A stretch of 64,000 bases of DNA from assembly GCF_028598805.1 (NCBI RefSeq), contig NZ_JAQRFI010000004.1, positions 103,366-167,365 of the forward strand, read 5' to 3'. Below are positions 32,151 through 43,006 of the stretch, one piece after another. The stretch is from Xenorhabdus yunnanensis (GTDB lineage Bacteria > Pseudomonadota > Gammaproteobacteria > Enterobacterales > Enterobacteriaceae). The translations under genes were made by a program, and so were the position numbers. The notes beneath the pieces are model-generated. The model searched no databases. It had not been told where the DNA came from and saw nothing but the letters and a program-made list of their open reading frames with translations. Every line of letters begins with the position of its first letter. The stretch's first letter is position 1.

Positions 32151-32188
32151 AAAACCTCTTCTGCCCAAAAAGGAAAAAGAGGTTTTTT
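32151..32188 (-). terminator. terminator of the hutIGC operon
   Basis: AAAACCTCTT and AAGAGGTTTT form a 10-bp stem around a 16-nt loop. The hairpin lies about 25 bp after the hutC stop and upstream of the hutU promoter. T-runs follow on both strands, so it could work in both directions. Confidence 0.75.
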
Positions 32189-32212
32189 GTGTTTTGTGGT
32201 TGGATAAACAAA

Positions 32213-32944
32213 CTATGAACTAAAATGTCCTTTCAATTTATATCGATGCCCAGGAAATAATAATTTAGCACTGGAAACAATAAATTCCTTCGACCAAGTG
32301 CGCCGGCTAATTAACAAACAAGGTGTATTGACTTCAATTTGCAATAATCGGCAAGAACGAGCATCTCCCGCAACGGCTTCAACAACATGTTCTCCCTCTG
32401 TCAGTGGTGCGACCTGAGATAAGTAATCATGGGCCGTTTGCTGACTAAAATCTTGCCTCACATACTCCGGTGCTGCCTGAACATTGACATAGCGATCCTC
32501 AATTTGCACCGGTACATCGTTTTCATAATGTACAATGATGGAATGGTAAAGAGGTGTGCTTACTGCAATATTGAATTCCACAGCCTGAGTCATATTGGCG
32601 TTCACTTCAGAGAGTTTCAGCACCTTGCAACTATGTCGGTTAGAGCGGGAAGCAATTTCATCTGCGATACTGTGGACTTCAAATAAAGCAGATTGCCCTT
32701 TCGGTTCAGAAACAAACGATCCCACACCTTGCAAACGAAATAGAAAACCTTCTGCCGTTAGCTCCCTCAATGCCCTGTTAGCCGTCATGCGGCTACAGTT
32801 AAATCGCTTGACCAGTTCAGCTTCCGAAGGAACCCGATCATGCGGTTTCCATTCTCCCGTATAGATTTTTTCAATAATCGCTTGTTTAACTTTCGCATAC
32901 AAAGGCACTGGTTTAGCACATGTATCAGGTGAATCGTCTGTCAC
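32213..32944 (-). CDS. hutC: histidine utilisation repressor HutC
   Basis: A 243-residue GntR-family repressor. The N-terminal winged helix (PSEAELVKRFNCSRMTANRALRELTAEGFLFRLQGVGSF is the core, split here by position, about residues 38-75) is followed by a UTRA ligand-binding domain that senses urocanate. The start is the GTG at 32944 with GGAGGG in front; the earlier in-frame GTG at 32962 lies before the ribosome-binding site. It is the last gene of hutI-hutG-hutC. Confidence 0.93.
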   Translation of the reverse strand: MTDDSPDTCAKPVPLYAKVKQAIIEKIYTGEWKPHDRVPSEAELVKRFNCSRMTANRALRELTAEGFLFRLQGVGSFVSEPKGQSALFEVHSIADEIASRSNRHSCKVLKLSEVNANMTQAVEFNIAVSTPLYHSIIVHYENDVPVQIEDRYVNVQAAPEYVRQDFSQQTAHDYLSQVAPLTEGEHVVEAVAGDARSCRLLQIEVNTPCLLISRRTWSKEFIVSSAKLLFPGHRYKLKGHFSS

Positions 32945-33010
32945 TATCCCTCCCCTTCTCACTTTTTGTTCTCTTCCACTTAATTCTCTCCACTGACTCT
33001 CCCCATCAAC

Positions 33011-33970
33011 CTATCCGTTCCACCAGTGCACCAACTGCCATGCCAAGCGAGCTGCCGCTTTCCCCCCCATTCCCTGGATATCATACAAAGGGTTAAGCTC
33101 AACTAAATCTACGGCTTGCAATTTTTTGCTCTGACAGATGAGTTGAACCAATGGCAATAAACGCTCCAATGGAACCCCCAGCGCCGCAGGGGCAGAAACG
33201 GCTGGCATTTGCCAAATTGGCAACACGTCCAAATCAATCGTCATATAAATAATATCAACCTGATTGATTATATCTTGCAGTTGCTGCTGTACCTTATCCA
33301 ACATGGATTCAACACAATGAGTATCCCAAATAATTGTGACATCAAGATGATTAGCTTCATCCAACAACGCTTGGGTATTTGATGCCAAACTGGCTCCAAC
33401 ACAATTGTAGTTAAATGGGCGATGATTCTGCTGACAGTAATGGGCAAGTTGCCGAAATGGGGTTCCTGATGTGGGCTGCGGCGCATTTCGCAGATCCAAA
33501 TGTGCATCAAAATTGATGATGCCAACACGCTGCTCTGGAAACGCACGGTAAATCCCCATTCCATGAGCAAATGCAGTTTCATGTCCACCACCAAAGATCA
33601 GCGTCTTTATATTATGCTGTTGGCATTCATATACCGCATCACTGAGTGCCTTCTGAGCCTCACTCAATTCACCGGAATTGGCGCGAATATTTCCCAAATC
33701 CACCAATCTATCATGGCCATCATAACTCGCTAAGTTTGCTAACGATTGGCGCAAATATTCAGGCCCTGATTTCGCTCCCAGACGCCCCTGATTGAGTTTG
33801 ACGCCTTCATCACATTCAAATCCCAATAGCGCAATGTGGTGAGGAAATTCTGCTGGAGTAAAACTGACAGGCTGTTTTATTGTTTGGAATACACGTAAAG
33901 CATTATCAGCTTCTGCAAGATCATTACGCCCTTGCCAAATATTTTCTGATGTTGGATGCCATAAATTCAT
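33011..33970 (-). CDS. hutG: formimidoylglutamase HutG
   Basis: A 319-residue manganese enzyme of the arginase/agmatinase superfamily that hydrolyses N-formimino-glutamate to glutamate and formamide. The metal-ligand motifs GGGHETA, NFDAHLDLR and TIDLDVLP are all visible. It lies 18 bp after hutI and 66 bp before hutC. Confidence 0.95.
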   Translation of the reverse strand: MNLWHPTSENIWQGRNDLAEADNALRVFQTIKQPVSFTPAEFPHHIALLGFECDEGVKLNQGRLGAKSGPEYLRQSLANLASYDGHDRLVDLGNIRANSGELSEAQKALSDAVYECQQHNIKTLIFGGGHETAFAHGMGIYRAFPEQRVGIINFDAHLDLRNAPQPTSGTPFRQLAHYCQQNHRPFNYNCVGASLASNTQALLDEANHLDVTIIWDTHCVESMLDKVQQQLQDIINQVDIIYMTIDLDVLPIWQMPAVSAPAALGVPLERLLPLVQLICQSKKLQAVDLVELNPLYDIQGMGGKAAARLAWQLVHWWNG

Positions 33971-33988
33971 ATTTTTTCCTCACCACCA

Positions 33989-35326
33989 TTAATTATCGCA
34001 AATAGAATTTTCGTTAAGATAATTTAATTCGCTAAGACGATTTAAGTGATCACGATGCATGATTTCACCATGATAAACACGATAAACCAATGGGTTATGC
34101 CCCAGTTCGTATAAGATATCAACTGGATTCTGAGCGTCCCAAACAATAAAATCAGCCATAAAACCTGCTGCCAATTGACCATGACTATCCGCTCGTCCCA
34201 ATGCCCGGGCGGCATGAATGGTTACTCCCTGCCACACTTCTTCTGGCGTTAAACCAAATTGTACACAAGCCATATTCATGATCAGCCGCAAAGAGGCAAA
34301 AGGGCTGGTGCCGGGGTTGAAATCTGTCGAAATAGCCATCGGAACACCATATTGGCGCAATAACGCAATAGGAGGACGTTTAGTTTCCCTCAGGAAATAA
34401 AATGCCCCGGGCAGCAACACAGCTACTGTTCCACTACGGCTGAGAGCTTCAATTCCCTTTTCATCCAAATGCTCAATGTGATCAACTGACAAACCTTGAT
34501 ATTCAGCAACCAGTTCGCTTCCTCCCAAATTGGACAGTTGCTCAACATGACCTTTTACGGGAATATTCAGCCGTTTTGCTGTTGCAAAAAGGCGCTTAGT
34601 TTGCTTCAGGTTGAAACCAACAGTTTCGCAAAATACATCTACAGCTTCGAATAACTGTTTTTGCCAGAGAGTGGGCAGAATGGAATCACAGACTAAATCG
34701 ATATAGGCATCAGGATCATATTTATATTCAGGAGGGACGGTATGAGCAGAAAGTAATGTCGGGCTAATTTCGATGGGGTTTTTCTGTGCCAATGCCCGCA
34801 CGACATTCAACTGTTTTTCTTCATTTATCAGATCCAGCCCATAACCTGATTTCATCTCAATTGTTGTCACACCTTCGGCAATCAATGCATTAAGACGCTT
34901 CTGGGACACGATTTCCAATTGTTGAGCTGAACTATTACGAGTGGCATTGACCGTGGAGTTAATACCTCCACCTTTTGCGCTAATTTCTTCATAAGAAACT
35001 CCGTTCAGGCGCTGTTCCCACTCAGAAGCTCTATTGCCACCAAAAACTAAGTGAGTATGGCAATCGATCAAACCAGGAGTGATTAGCCGCTGCTCCACAT
35101 CAATGATCTTACACTGGTTGGCTGGTACGCGACCCGTCGGCAAAATCGCCAAGATCTTTTCATCCCTCACAATAAGATCATGCTGTTCTAATATGCCATA
35201 ATTGCTTAGACCATCAATACTGTCACCATCAACATTTGCACTATAAGTGTTTTTAATTGCAGGGTTCATTGTAGCAAGTTTGGCATTGCGCCATATGACA
35301 TCAGTGTCTCTTAGTTCAATCGACAT
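33989..35326 (-). CDS. hutI: imidazolonepropionase HutI
   Basis: A 445-residue zinc amidohydrolase that opens imidazolonepropionate to N-formimino-glutamate. The metal-binding HTH of [15 protein letters not shown], the KGHVEQLS segment and the [14 protein letters not shown] segment with the catalytic Asp are present. AGGATG precedes the ATG. It is the first gene of hutIGC, with a HutC operator about 43 bp upstream. Confidence 0.96.
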   Translation of the reverse strand: MSIELRDTDVIWRNAKLATMNPAIKNTYSANVDGDSIDGLSNYGILEQHDLIVRDEKILAILPTGRVPANQCKIIDVEQRLITPGLIDCHTHLVFGGNRASEWEQRLNGVSYEEISAKGGGINSTVNATRNSSAQQLEIVSQKRLNALIAEGVTTIEMKSGYGLDLINEEKQLNVVRALAQKNPIEISPTLLSAHTVPPEYKYDPDAYIDLVCDSILPTLWQKQLFEAVDVFCETVGFNLKQTKRLFATAKRLNIPVKGHVEQLSNLGGSELVAEYQGLSVDHIEHLDEKGIEALSRSGTVAVLLPGAFYFLRETKRPPIALLRQYGVPMAISTDFNPGTSPFASLRLIMNMACVQFGLTPEEVWQGVTIHAARALGRADSHGQLAAGFMADFIVWDAQNPVDILYELGHNPLVYRVYHGEIMHRDHLNRLSELNYLNENSICDN

Positions 35327-35368
35327 TATACCATCCTGTTATTTTTCTTGTTTGTATCAGACCTCATG

Positions 35369-35380
35369 TTGTATATACAT
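35369..35380. promoter_or_regulatory. HutC operator upstream of hutI
   Basis: TTGTATATACAT, identical to the hutU operator over all 12 bp and sharing one further 5' G, lies about 43 bp upstream of the hutI ATG. HutC would thus regulate its own operon. Confidence 0.8.
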
Positions 35381-35419
35381 TTATTTTATAACCAAACATA
35401 ATTGTCAAATCATTTTGTG

Positions 35420-35470
35420 AACAACTTGTTACTTAAAACAACTTGTTACTTAAAATAATATGTTACTTAA
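35420..35470. repeat. 17-bp tandem repeat, 3 copies, upstream of smrB
   Basis: Units AACAACTTGTTACTTAA at 35420-35436 and 35437-35453 are identical; the third (35454-35470) has three changes. They lie in the hutI-smrB divergent gap, about 73 bp upstream of smrB. Confidence 0.9.
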
Positions 35471-35542
35471 AACAATCGCTTCCAAGAAAAATCACAAAAA
35501 ATCATGTACACTTACCAAAAGCTGTGAGCAAATTAACGTGTA

Positions 35543-36085
35543 ATGAAGAAAAAACATCAATTAAACTCAGAAGACATCAGTCTATTTAGAACATCTGTTA
35601 CGGGAACCCGTCGTATTGTGCAAGATAAGGTTTCCCATCCCCCGAAAAGAAACAAAATTAACCATATTGCCTCTGAACGCTTGATGCAAGAACAGGTCGA
35701 TGCCAGTTACTATTTTTCTGATGAGTTTCAGCCAAATTTGGATATGGAAGGCCCAACCCGCTATATACGGGAAGGTGCCAGTCATTATGAATTAAAGAAA
35801 TTGCGTCGTGGAGATTATTCCCCGGAGCTTTTTCTGGACTTACATGGATTAACCCAATTACAAGCTAAACAGGAAATTGGGGCATTAATTGCAGCCTGTC
35901 GTCGTGAAAACGTTTATTGCGCCTGTGTTATGCATGGTCACGGTAAACATATTCTCAAGCAACAAACTCCGTTATGGCTTGCTCAGCATCCTGATATTAT
36001 TGCCTTCCATCAAGCGCCTAAAGAGTGCGGAGGAAACGCTGCGTTACTCATTTTGGTAGAGATGGAGGAGTTTACGCAGCGCTAA
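35543..36085 (+). CDS. smrB: ribosome rescue endonuclease SmrB
   Basis: A 180-residue Smr-domain protein that cleaves mRNA between collided ribosomes to start rescue. The Smr domain (about residues 95-175) carries [15 protein letters not shown] with the DxH motif, and the [13 protein letters not shown] segment (HGxG motif). The N-terminal helix that contacts the ribosome is present. In E. coli it is divergent from prmB; here the hut genes intervene. Confidence 0.95.
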   Translation: MKKKHQLNSEDISLFRTSVTGTRRIVQDKVSHPPKRNKINHIASERLMQEQVDASYYFSDEFQPNLDMEGPTRYIREGASHYELKKLRRGDYSPELFLDLHGLTQLQAKQEIGALIAACRRENVYCACVMHGHGKHILKQQTPLWLAQHPDIIAFHQAPKECGGNAALLILVEMEEFTQR

Positions 36086-36086
36086 T

Positions 36087-36114
36087 CTGGTCTTTATATT
36101 GAATTAAAGGCCAG
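36087..36114. terminator. hairpin between convergent smrB and sixA
   Basis: CTGGTCTTTA and TAAAGGCCAG (10 bp with one G-T pair, 8-nt loop) lie directly after the smrB stop. It could be a bidirectional terminator, but no strong T-run follows. Confidence 0.5.
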
Positions 36115-36130
36115 TAATTAAGATGTCTAG

Positions 36131-36613
36131 TTAGGGGTTTTTCGCTAACTGTGCTGGAGATGTTTGCCATAACAGACACCCTTTTTCTGTTTGGTGATCC
36201 AACTCAACACAAGCAATGCTGGATGTAGCAAACATCGGGGGAATTTGCCTTGGGCAAAGCTCAGAAACCAAATATCCAACCAACGGCAAATGAGAAACTA
36301 CCAATACAGATTCACACCCTTGTGTTGACAAAACGTGTAAATAACTGGCAACCAACGATACATCACCCGATGGTGTCAACTCAGCCAGCACTTCTTCATC
36401 GTCAGGCAGTGCCAAATTTTCTCTCACTACTTTCAGCGTTTGTGCTGCACGGATATAAGGACTGACCAAAACACAGTCAAACTCAGGGGATTGCTGCGAA
36501 AGCCAACAAGCCATTTTCTGTGATTCTTGACACCCTTGAGGCGTAAGTTCCCGTGTTGCATCACTGATTGCGTCTAAAGCAGCATCACCGTGACGCATAA
36601 TAAAAACGTACAT
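36131..36613 (-). CDS. sixA: phosphohistidine phosphatase SixA
   Basis: A 160-residue phosphoglycerate-mutase-fold phosphatase that removes phosphate from His of phosphotransfer proteins (ArcB HPt, PTS-Ntr). The RHG motif is in MYVFIMRHGDAALD, and the second catalytic His lies in VVSHLPLVGYL. The start at 36613 has GGTGGA in front; 28 further in-frame upstream residues are not family-like. Confidence 0.92.
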   Translation of the reverse strand: MYVFIMRHGDAALDAISDATRELTPQGCQESQKMACWLSQQSPEFDCVLVSPYIRAAQTLKVVRENLALPDDEEVLAELTPSGDVSLVASYLHVLSTQGCESVLVVSHLPLVGYLVSELCPRQIPPMFATSSIACVELDHQTEKGCLLWQTSPAQLAKNP

Positions 36614-37080
36614 AATCCACCATTTAGTTAATTGCAAACCTATCCCAATACCACTCACACTAGCCTTTCTTGAGACAATCCATTGGTTATATTGCATTAA
36701 TAAGTAAGCTCAGGCGCTATTATCAAGCTAATACTCGATATATACCCTATAGATTTCAAGTTGCAACGCGCCAGCATGGAAAATCAATTTCGGGAACATG
36801 GCTAACTATATGATTAAAATAAGAAAACCATGATTAAAATAAGAAAACTATGATTGAAATAAAAAACATGTGACTGAGATAAGAGAACATAGCCAGCAAA
36901 ACAGCAAATTAGAATACGAAGAGTATAAAAAAGTTTCAGTTAGAGCCAACCCGCATTCTGCCCTAAAAAAAGACTAAATAAAATGGCTGAAAAACATTTC
37001 ATACATCTATTGTTACGTTAAGATGATTATCTTTGTATAAAGAAATAAAAAACTGTGAATAAACAATCAATTATTTTCCA
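36614..37080. other. gene-free stretch between sixA and fadJ
   Basis: About 470 bp without a credible gene. It contains the 20-bp tandem repeat at 36811-36890 and otherwise AT-rich sequence. No RNA gene is apparent. Confidence 0.6.
36811..36890. repeat. 20-bp tandem repeat, 4 decaying copies
   Basis: Units start at 36811, 36831, 36851 and 36871. The first two (TGATTAAAATAAGAAAACCA and a one-base variant) are nearly identical; copies 3 and 4 diverge progressively but keep the exact 20-bp period. Confidence 0.93.
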
Positions 37081-37112
37081 TAAAAAATCGGCCCTTAACT
37101 AAAAGAGCCGAT
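37081..37112 (-). terminator. Rho-independent terminator of fadIJ
   Basis: On the minus strand, ATCGGCTCTT pairs with AAGGGCCGAT (one G-T pair) and T6 follows. It lies 27 bp after the fadJ stop. Confidence 0.85.
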
Positions 37113-37138
37113 CTAATTGATTTAAAAGTAAAATTTAG

Positions 37139-39316
37139 TTATGCATGAAATTTCTTTTTCTGTTCAGCCATCTGGACTAAGCGCTCACAGGGAGCAAATC
37201 TTTCCCCATATTGCGGCTCCAGACGCCGTAAAATTTCTACGACTTTATCACTACCAAGCTTATCAATATAACGGAATGGCCCTCCCAAGAATGGCGGGAA
37301 TCCGATACCAAATACAGCACCAATATCACCATCACGCGGGCTTCTGATAATGCCTTCATCCAAACAGCGAACTGCTTCATTCAGCATAAGCATCACACAG
37401 CGCTGGGCAATGTCAGCAGGCAACATTTTTACGGCAGGTTTGATTTTTAATAAAGAATAGATGGATGCATCCACTTCTTTGGTTTTTTTCCCAAAAGACC
37501 AGAATGAACCCTTTTTGTTTGTATATGAATAGAAGCCACGACCATTTTTCTTGCCTTTCCGGTCATCTTTCAAAATTGCTTCCAAAAACTCTGGCGCAGC
37601 AAATCGACTTCCCAATTGCTCTACCAAAATAGGGATGATTTTGGTGCCCACATCTATGCCAACTTCATCCAGTAAATTGATTGGACCAATAGGAAAACCA
37701 AAATTCATCAAGGCATTATCAATATGTTCAATCGGCTCCCCTTCCTCTAAACAATAACCCGCCTCATTAATGTAAGGGGTCAGAATTCGGTTCACATAGA
37801 ATCCCGCTTTATCCCCGACAACAATGGCTGTTTTTCCCTGTTTCTTTGCCAATGCCACGGCAGTTGCAATTGTTTTTTCACTCGTTCCCTCATGTGGAAT
37901 GACTTCTACCAACGGCATTTTGTCTACAGGGCTAAAATAATGAAGGCCGATCACTCGTTCTGGTCGAGTTGCAACTTCAGCAATCTTGTGAATTGGCAAT
38001 GAAGAGGTATTGGATGCAAAAATAGTTTCGGGTTTCGTATGCACTTCAATTTCTGAAACCATTTTACGTTTCAATACTAAGTCTTCAAATACAGCTTCGA
38101 CTACAATATCGGCTTGTTTAAAGCCACTGTAATCTATGGTTCCTGTCAATAGAGACATCTGATGAGAGCGTTCACTTGATTTCAAACGACGCTGTTTTAC
38201 TCGCTTAGAAAGGATATCCCATGTATATTTTAATGCCTGATTGATGCCTTTTTCATTAATATCTTTAATGCGAACAGGCAAATTTCCTCGAGTCATGGTT
38301 ACATTGGCAATACCACCACCCATCAATCCCCCACCCAAAACTCCCACATACTTGATCTCGGCGGGCTGCTCTGAAGAACCCGTTTCATTTTTTAACGTAG
38401 TAGAAGCAAAAAACAGGCTCCGCAATGCTTCTGATTCCTGCGACATTGCCAGCTCACCAAATACCTTGGCTTCAAGCTGAAAACCTTTCTTCGCGCCTTT
38501 TTCCAACCCCGTGCGAATTACATTGATGATTTTCTCTGGTGCCGGATAATGGCCGCGAGTTTTTTCTCGCGTTTTTTTATGAACCATCTGGAATAACAAC
38601 GGCCTGCCCAATGGGCTTGCCAGCATACGCTGCGACCATGCTAATGGCTTACGCTTCACAGTGCCTTTTTTAACATATTGCACAGCAACATCCAGCAAGA
38701 TATCTAAAGGCACTGCGTCATCCACAACGCCTAACCGTTGCGCCTGTTTTGCCTTAAGCTGATGACCTGTCAATATGATATCCAAAGCAGCGCTGACGCC
38801 AATCAAACGGGGCAATCTCTGCGTTCCCCCCGAACCCGGTAATAAACCAAGCTGAACTTCCGGTAAACCAAGACGTGTTTTCTCATCTAAAGAACAGATG
38901 CGCACATGACAAGCCAATGCTAATTCCAACCCACCGCCTAAGCACACACCATGAATAGCTGCCACGACAGGTAAAGGATAATTAGCAATCTGCGCAAATA
39001 GTTTTTGCCCCTTCTCAGCCAATTCTGTCGCTTCTTCCTGGGTTTGACAGCCAGCTATCATGCTGATATCAGCGCCAGCGATGAAAGTATCTGGCTTACC
39101 GGATATGATAACCAATCCTTTCAAACCTGAAACTTGTTGCGCTTTTTCAAACATCATCAAGAACTGTTCAACAAATTCAGCTTTCAGTGTGTTGACTTTT
39201 TCGTCCGGTACATCAATGGTGATAATTCCCACCTTATCGTCCCTGACAGAAAAACTGAATACCGATTGCTCCGGTTGCATTGCTGACACAGCCGTGTCTT
39301 TTTCAGCTTGAGTCAT
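37139..39316 (-). CDS. fadJ: fatty acid oxidation complex alpha subunit FadJ
   Basis: A 725-residue trifunctional enzyme (enoyl-CoA hydratase, 3-hydroxyacyl-CoA dehydrogenase, epimerase) of the anaerobic beta-oxidation complex. The crotonase half has [11 protein letters not shown] and [16 protein letters not shown]. The dehydrogenase half starts with [18 protein letters not shown] and has the catalytic His in [17 protein letters not shown]. The start at 39316 (MTQAEKD) follows GGAGG; an upstream in-frame reading to 39364 lies inside fadI. Its ATG overlaps the fadI stop by one base (TAATG). Confidence 0.96.
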   Translation of the reverse strand: MTQAEKDTAVSAMQPEQSVFSFSVRDDKVGIITIDVPDEKVNTLKAEFVEQFLMMFEKAQQVSGLKGLVIISGKPDTFIAGADISMIAGCQTQEEATELAEKGQKLFAQIANYPLPVVAAIHGVCLGGGLELALACHVRICSLDEKTRLGLPEVQLGLLPGSGGTQRLPRLIGVSAALDIILTGHQLKAKQAQRLGVVDDAVPLDILLDVAVQYVKKGTVKRKPLAWSQRMLASPLGRPLLFQMVHKKTREKTRGHYPAPEKIINVIRTGLEKGAKKGFQLEAKVFGELAMSQESEALRSLFFASTTLKNETGSSEQPAEIKYVGVLGGGLMGGGIANVTMTRGNLPVRIKDINEKGINQALKYTWDILSKRVKQRRLKSSERSHQMSLLTGTIDYSGFKQADIVVEAVFEDLVLKRKMVSEIEVHTKPETIFASNTSSLPIHKIAEVATRPERVIGLHYFSPVDKMPLVEVIPHEGTSEKTIATAVALAKKQGKTAIVVGDKAGFYVNRILTPYINEAGYCLEEGEPIEHIDNALMNFGFPIGPINLLDEVGIDVGTKIIPILVEQLGSRFAAPEFLEAILKDDRKGKKNGRGFYSYTNKKGSFWSFGKKTKEVDASIYSLLKIKPAVKMLPADIAQRCVMLMLNEAVRCLDEGIIRSPRDGDIGAVFGIGFPPFLGGPFRYIDKLGSDKVVEILRRLEPQYGERFAPCERLVQMAEQKKKFHA

Positions 39317-40626
39317 TATTCCACCTCCAATACCATTGCTGCACCCAAACCACCAGCGGCACAAGCTGTCGTTAACCCAAGCCCTCCACCACGGCGACGC
39401 AATTCATTCAACGTCTGGGTAACCATTCTGGCTCCTGTCGCCGCAAATGGATGCCCATAAGCAATTGATCCACCTAATACATTGAATTTATCCATATCCA
39501 CTTCACCAATTGCCTGAGCACGCCCCAATTTTTCACGGGCAAATTTTTCACTGGCAAACATTTTTAAATTCGTCAGTGTTTGAGCTGCAAACGCTTCATG
39601 CATGTCGATGAGAGTGAGTTCATTCAGAGTGATGCCAGCACGATCCAGTGCCAGCGGCGTTGCGTAGGATGGTCCCAATAACATGTCCTGCCAAACATCA
39701 ATTGCAGAAAATGCATAACTACGTAAATACCCTAATGGAACCATACCGAGTTCTTTGGCAACCGATTCACGCATTAACATCACTGCCGCTGCGCCATCAG
39801 TCAATGGTGTGCTGTTTGCCGCTGTGACTGTGCCATGTTTACGATCAAAGGCCGGACGCAATTTGGCATAAGAAGCTAAAGTTGAACTCTTTCTAATATT
39901 ATTATCTTCTGCCAATGTCTTGCTGTATGGCGGGAAATATGCCGAGGTAATTTCCTCCTTCAAAAGCCCCTGCTCCCAAGCTTTAGCTGCCAATACATGA
40001 GAACGATGCGCCAATGCATCCTGATCTTCGCGGCTGATATGGTAAGTTTTTGCCATCTGCTCTGCGGTATCCCCCATTCTCAATCCCGTGGAATATTCAG
40101 CAACAGCAGGAGATACAGGCAGTAAATCACGTAATTTCAATCGACTGAGTAATTTTAGTCGCTGGGAGAGGCTTTTAGCTTTATTCATATCAACTAAAGT
40201 GCGAGCCAATGATTTAGTCACTCCGATAGGCAAAACGGATGAAGAATCAGCACCTCCAGCGATTCCCACATTGACTGCCCCTGCCATAATACTTTCAGCC
40301 ACGTTTGCAATTGCCTGAAAACTTGTTGCACAGGCACGGGAAACACTATAGGCATCAGTATTCACACTTAAGCCTGCCCCCAAAACAATTTCCCTTGCAA
40401 TATTCGGTGCTTCCGGCATTTGAACAACCTGTCCAAAAACTAATTGGTCGATCTTCTCAGGCGACAAACCGCTCCTAATGACCAGCTCACTGACGACAGC
40501 CTTTCCCAAGTCGACAGCCGGAATACCGTGGTAGAAAGTTGCCTGTTTCGCAAAAGGAATGCGCAACCCGCTGACAATAGCTATACGTTCCTTTTGCATT
40601 ATTACTTGTGTTGAAGAACGACCCAT
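39316..40626 (-). CDS. fadI: acetyl-CoA acyltransferase FadI
   Basis: A 436-residue thiolase, the beta subunit of the FadIJ complex. The nucleophilic Cys is in [20 protein letters not shown]. The His of [17 protein letters not shown] and the second Cys of [11 protein letters not shown] complete the active site. AGGAGT precedes the ATG. A FadR-like palindrome lies about 65 bp upstream. Confidence 0.96.
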   Translation of the reverse strand: MGRSSTQVIMQKERIAIVSGLRIPFAKQATFYHGIPAVDLGKAVVSELVIRSGLSPEKIDQLVFGQVVQMPEAPNIAREIVLGAGLSVNTDAYSVSRACATSFQAIANVAESIMAGAVNVGIAGGADSSSVLPIGVTKSLARTLVDMNKAKSLSQRLKLLSRLKLRDLLPVSPAVAEYSTGLRMGDTAEQMAKTYHISREDQDALAHRSHVLAAKAWEQGLLKEEITSAYFPPYSKTLAEDNNIRKSSTLASYAKLRPAFDRKHGTVTAANSTPLTDGAAAVMLMRESVAKELGMVPLGYLRSYAFSAIDVWQDMLLGPSYATPLALDRAGITLNELTLIDMHEAFAAQTLTNLKMFASEKFAREKLGRAQAIGEVDMDKFNVLGGSIAYGHPFAATGARMVTQTLNELRRRGGGLGLTTACAAGGLGAAMVLEVE

Positions 40627-40690
40627 AGCAACTCCTAATCATTATCATTAACTAAATCAATTGATTAAAAATATTTACTCACCTCATAAG

Positions 40691-40701
40691 AGGTCAGACC
40701 T
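40691..40701. promoter_or_regulatory. FadR-like operator of fadIJ
   Basis: AGGTCAGACCT is a perfect 11-bp palindrome matching the core of FadR sites (TGGTCNGACC). Its position about 65 bp upstream of fadI fits repression of beta-oxidation genes in the absence of long-chain acyl-CoA. Confidence 0.65.
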
Positions 40702-40861
40702 GATCTTGCATTGTTAACGCAATGTTGGAAAATATCAAACAGGAATAAACTAAAAATGAGAACAAACTCAACTTTAAGAGATTTATAATTTATATAACTT
40801 AAATGAAGAATATGCGACAAAAATACAAAGAAAAGACTGCTACTTGCAATCGTTTACAAGC

Positions 40862-40902
40862 AGTTTTCTCACTGTTTCATATCACAAAACAGTGAGAAAA
40901 CT
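40862..40902. terminator. perfect 16-bp stem-loop downstream of yfcZ
   Basis: AGTTTTCTCACTGTTT (40862-40877) and its exact complement (40887-40902) flank a 9-nt loop, 15 bp after the yfcZ stop. There is no long T-run after the stem, so it is either a terminator or an mRNA-stabilising hairpin. Confidence 0.6.
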
Positions 40903-40917
40903 ATTGTTCAGGGGGAA

Positions 40918-41214
40918 TTAACGCAAGCCTAACTGAAAAATTAAAGCTTCTGCTTGGCAACTAAAAGTGAAATCAACAGACAACTGCATTCCACCTTCCA
41001 CCGTTTTGATATTATGGCGTATAACACATGGATCAGACTCCAATTCTTTTTCCTTTTTTATCAATGCATTAAGCATTAATTCAGCTTCTTGTTCACTAGC
41101 AAAAACACACTGGTAAGAAGCAGTGCAATCTTCATTATCAATGACTGTTCCCACATCAACACAGCAACAAGCAGCGGTCTCTTCGGCATTACAGCGGTTA
41201 ATTGCATCAGGCAT
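40918..41214 (-). CDS. yfcZ: YfcZ/YiiS family protein
   Basis: A 98-residue protein matching the YfcZ/YiiS family: a short Cys-rich start (AEETAACCCVDVGTVID) and a compact alpha/beta body (ASEQEAELMLNALIKKEKELESDPC). Its function is unknown. The start at 41214 has GGAG at good spacing; 22 upstream in-frame residues are rejected. It lies between fadI and fadL as in E. coli. Confidence 0.88.
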   Translation of the reverse strand: MPDAINRCNAEETAACCCVDVGTVIDNEDCTASYQCVFASEQEAELMLNALIKKEKELESDPCVIRHNIKTVEGGMQLSVDFTFSCQAEALIFQLGLR

Positions 41215-41464
41215 TTTATTTCTCCGACAATAAAAACTTACTAATAATTCTACGTTCTTCTGACTATTGATAACCAGCATTTATGCTATTTGAAACTATT
41301 TATCTCACTATTCATTGATCTCATCACGTCAACAAAAATTCATTTACATTTCATTAACTCAAGTTGTCGATTTTTTGTTAAGCAAGTCCCAATTTAACAA
41401 TCATTTTAGTTATATCTTGAAAACATTATTGCAACATAATCTATTATCAGGCCTATACTTCGTG
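41215..41464. other. divergent yfcZ-fadL regulatory gap
   Basis: No gene is seen. The stretch should hold the fadL promoter and part of its control region; the FadR-like site follows at 41465. Confidence 0.5.
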
Positions 41465-41481
41465 CACTGGTCTGATTTGTC
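41465..41481 (+). promoter_or_regulatory. FadR-like operator of fadL
   Basis: CACTGGTCTGATTTGTC agrees with the FadR consensus AACTGGTCNGACNTGTT at most positions. It lies about 85 bp upstream of the fadL ATG, where FadR represses fadL in E. coli. Confidence 0.6.
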
Positions 41482-41565
41482 ATTGAGACAAACCGAATCT
41501 ACAATTCCGCGCTCTCAGCTACTTGAGTAGCATGTTAATAATAATTAAACAATGAGGTTTTGGTT

Positions 41566-42930
41566 ATGAACCAGAAAAACCTATTTACACGTTCAGCATT
41601 AGCAGTGGCGGTTGCAATTATCTCATCCAATGCTAGTGCTGCCGGTTTTCAATTGAATGAATATTCATCATCAGGACTAGGTCGTGCATTTTCTGGGGCA
41701 GGTGTCGTTGCAGACAACGCTTCCGTGGGGAGTCGTAACCCTGCTGCCATGACCTTATTTAATAGTCCATCGTTTTCTGGCGGTTTGGTGTATGTTAACC
41801 CAAACGTTGATATCACTGGGGAGTCTCCATACCCTACCAAGAACAGCACTGATGCTAAAAACATCGCACCACATGCATGGATCCCAAATCTGCATTTTAT
41901 TACCCCGATCAACGACCAATGGTTTGTTGGCGCATCTGCGACTTCCAATTTTGGCTTAGCAACTAATTTCAGTAATAACTATTCTGCTGGCCTGCTTGGT
42001 GGTAAGACAGATCTTAAGACCATGAACCTAAACCTAAGCGGTGCTTACAAATTCAATGACCAGTTCAGCTTTGGCTTAGGTGTCAATGCTGTGTATGCCG
42101 ATGCTAAGATCGTTCGCCATATGGGTGAAATCGGCCCAATGGCTACTAAGAAAATAAACGCTATTGGAAAAGCGACTAAGAATAAAGCTCTTGAACACCT
42201 TTCAATCTCAGATAGTGATGAAGCTGCCCGCTTAGAAGGCAAAGATTGGGGCTACGGTTGGAACGCAGGGCTTCTGTATCAGTATGATGAAAATAACCGT
42301 TATAGCCTGACTTACCGCTCAAAAGTCAAAGTTAAGTTCAAGAGCGGGGACTACAGCAACGATTTGCCATACATACCTAACCTTTTTGATAGTGGTACTA
42401 ACGGGAAAACCGTCAAAGGTAAATTGGATCTGAATTTGCCTGATATGTGGGAATTCTCTGGCTATAACCGTGTTGCACCACAATGGGCAATTCATTATAG
42501 CTTCTTGTATACAGGCTGGAGTGAATTCAAAGAATTGAAAGCAACGAGAAGTGATACAGGTAAAGTTGCATTTGATAAACATGAAGGTTTTCGTGATGCT
42601 TATCGTATCTCGCTAGGTACGACTTACTACTATGACGATAACTGGACATTCCGCACAGGTATTGCCTTTGATGAAAGCCCAGTACCAGCTAAAAACCGCT
42701 CAATTTCAATTCCCGATCAAGATCGTTTCTGGTTTAGCGTAGGAACCACTTATGCATTCAATAAAGATGCTTCTGTAGATGTTGGTGTTTCTTATATGCG
42801 CGGTAAGAAAGTACATGTTAGCGAAAAACTGCCAGAAGAGATCCAGGAAAAAGGATTCACTGCACCTTATGAGTTCGATTCCAAAGGAACCGCATGGTTA
42901 TACGGTGTGAACTTTAACTATACGTTCTAA
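41566..42930 (+). CDS. fadL: long-chain fatty acid outer-membrane transporter FadL
   Basis: A 454-residue outer-membrane beta-barrel. A 25-residue signal peptide ends ISSNASA, followed by the family hatch [21 protein letters not shown] that plugs the barrel and the NPAAMTLF motif. The C-terminal strand ends in Phe (VNFNYTF), as needed for BAM insertion. The ATG at 41566 has GAGG upstream; a TTG two codons earlier is rejected. It feeds substrates to FadIJ encoded next door. Confidence 0.95.
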   Translation: MNQKNLFTRSALAVAVAIISSNASAAGFQLNEYSSSGLGRAFSGAGVVADNASVGSRNPAAMTLFNSPSFSGGLVYVNPNVDITGESPYPTKNSTDAKNIAPHAWIPNLHFITPINDQWFVGASATSNFGLATNFSNNYSAGLLGGKTDLKTMNLNLSGAYKFNDQFSFGLGVNAVYADAKIVRHMGEIGPMATKKINAIGKATKNKALEHLSISDSDEAARLEGKDWGYGWNAGLLYQYDENNRYSLTYRSKVKVKFKSGDYSNDLPYIPNLFDSGTNGKTVKGKLDLNLPDMWEFSGYNRVAPQWAIHYSFLYTGWSEFKELKATRSDTGKVAFDKHEGFRDAYRISLGTTYYYDDNWTFRTGIAFDESPVPAKNRSISIPDQDRFWFSVGTTYAFNKDASVDVGVSYMRGKKVHVSEKLPEEIQEKGFTAPYEFDSKGTAWLYGVNFNYTF

Positions 42931-42958
42931 TACACGTTCTAACCGAATTCTGTGATCT

Positions 42959-42994
42959 AAAAAAGGATAGCACTCACACTCGCTATCCTTTTTT
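42959..42994 (+). terminator. Rho-independent terminator between fadL and mlaA
   Basis: AAAAAAGGATAGC and GCTATCCTTTTTT form a 13-bp stem around a 10-nt loop. The A- and T-runs make it bidirectional, ending both fadL and convergent mlaA. Confidence 0.93.
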
Positions 42995-43006
42995 GATTAT
43001 GGGTAC

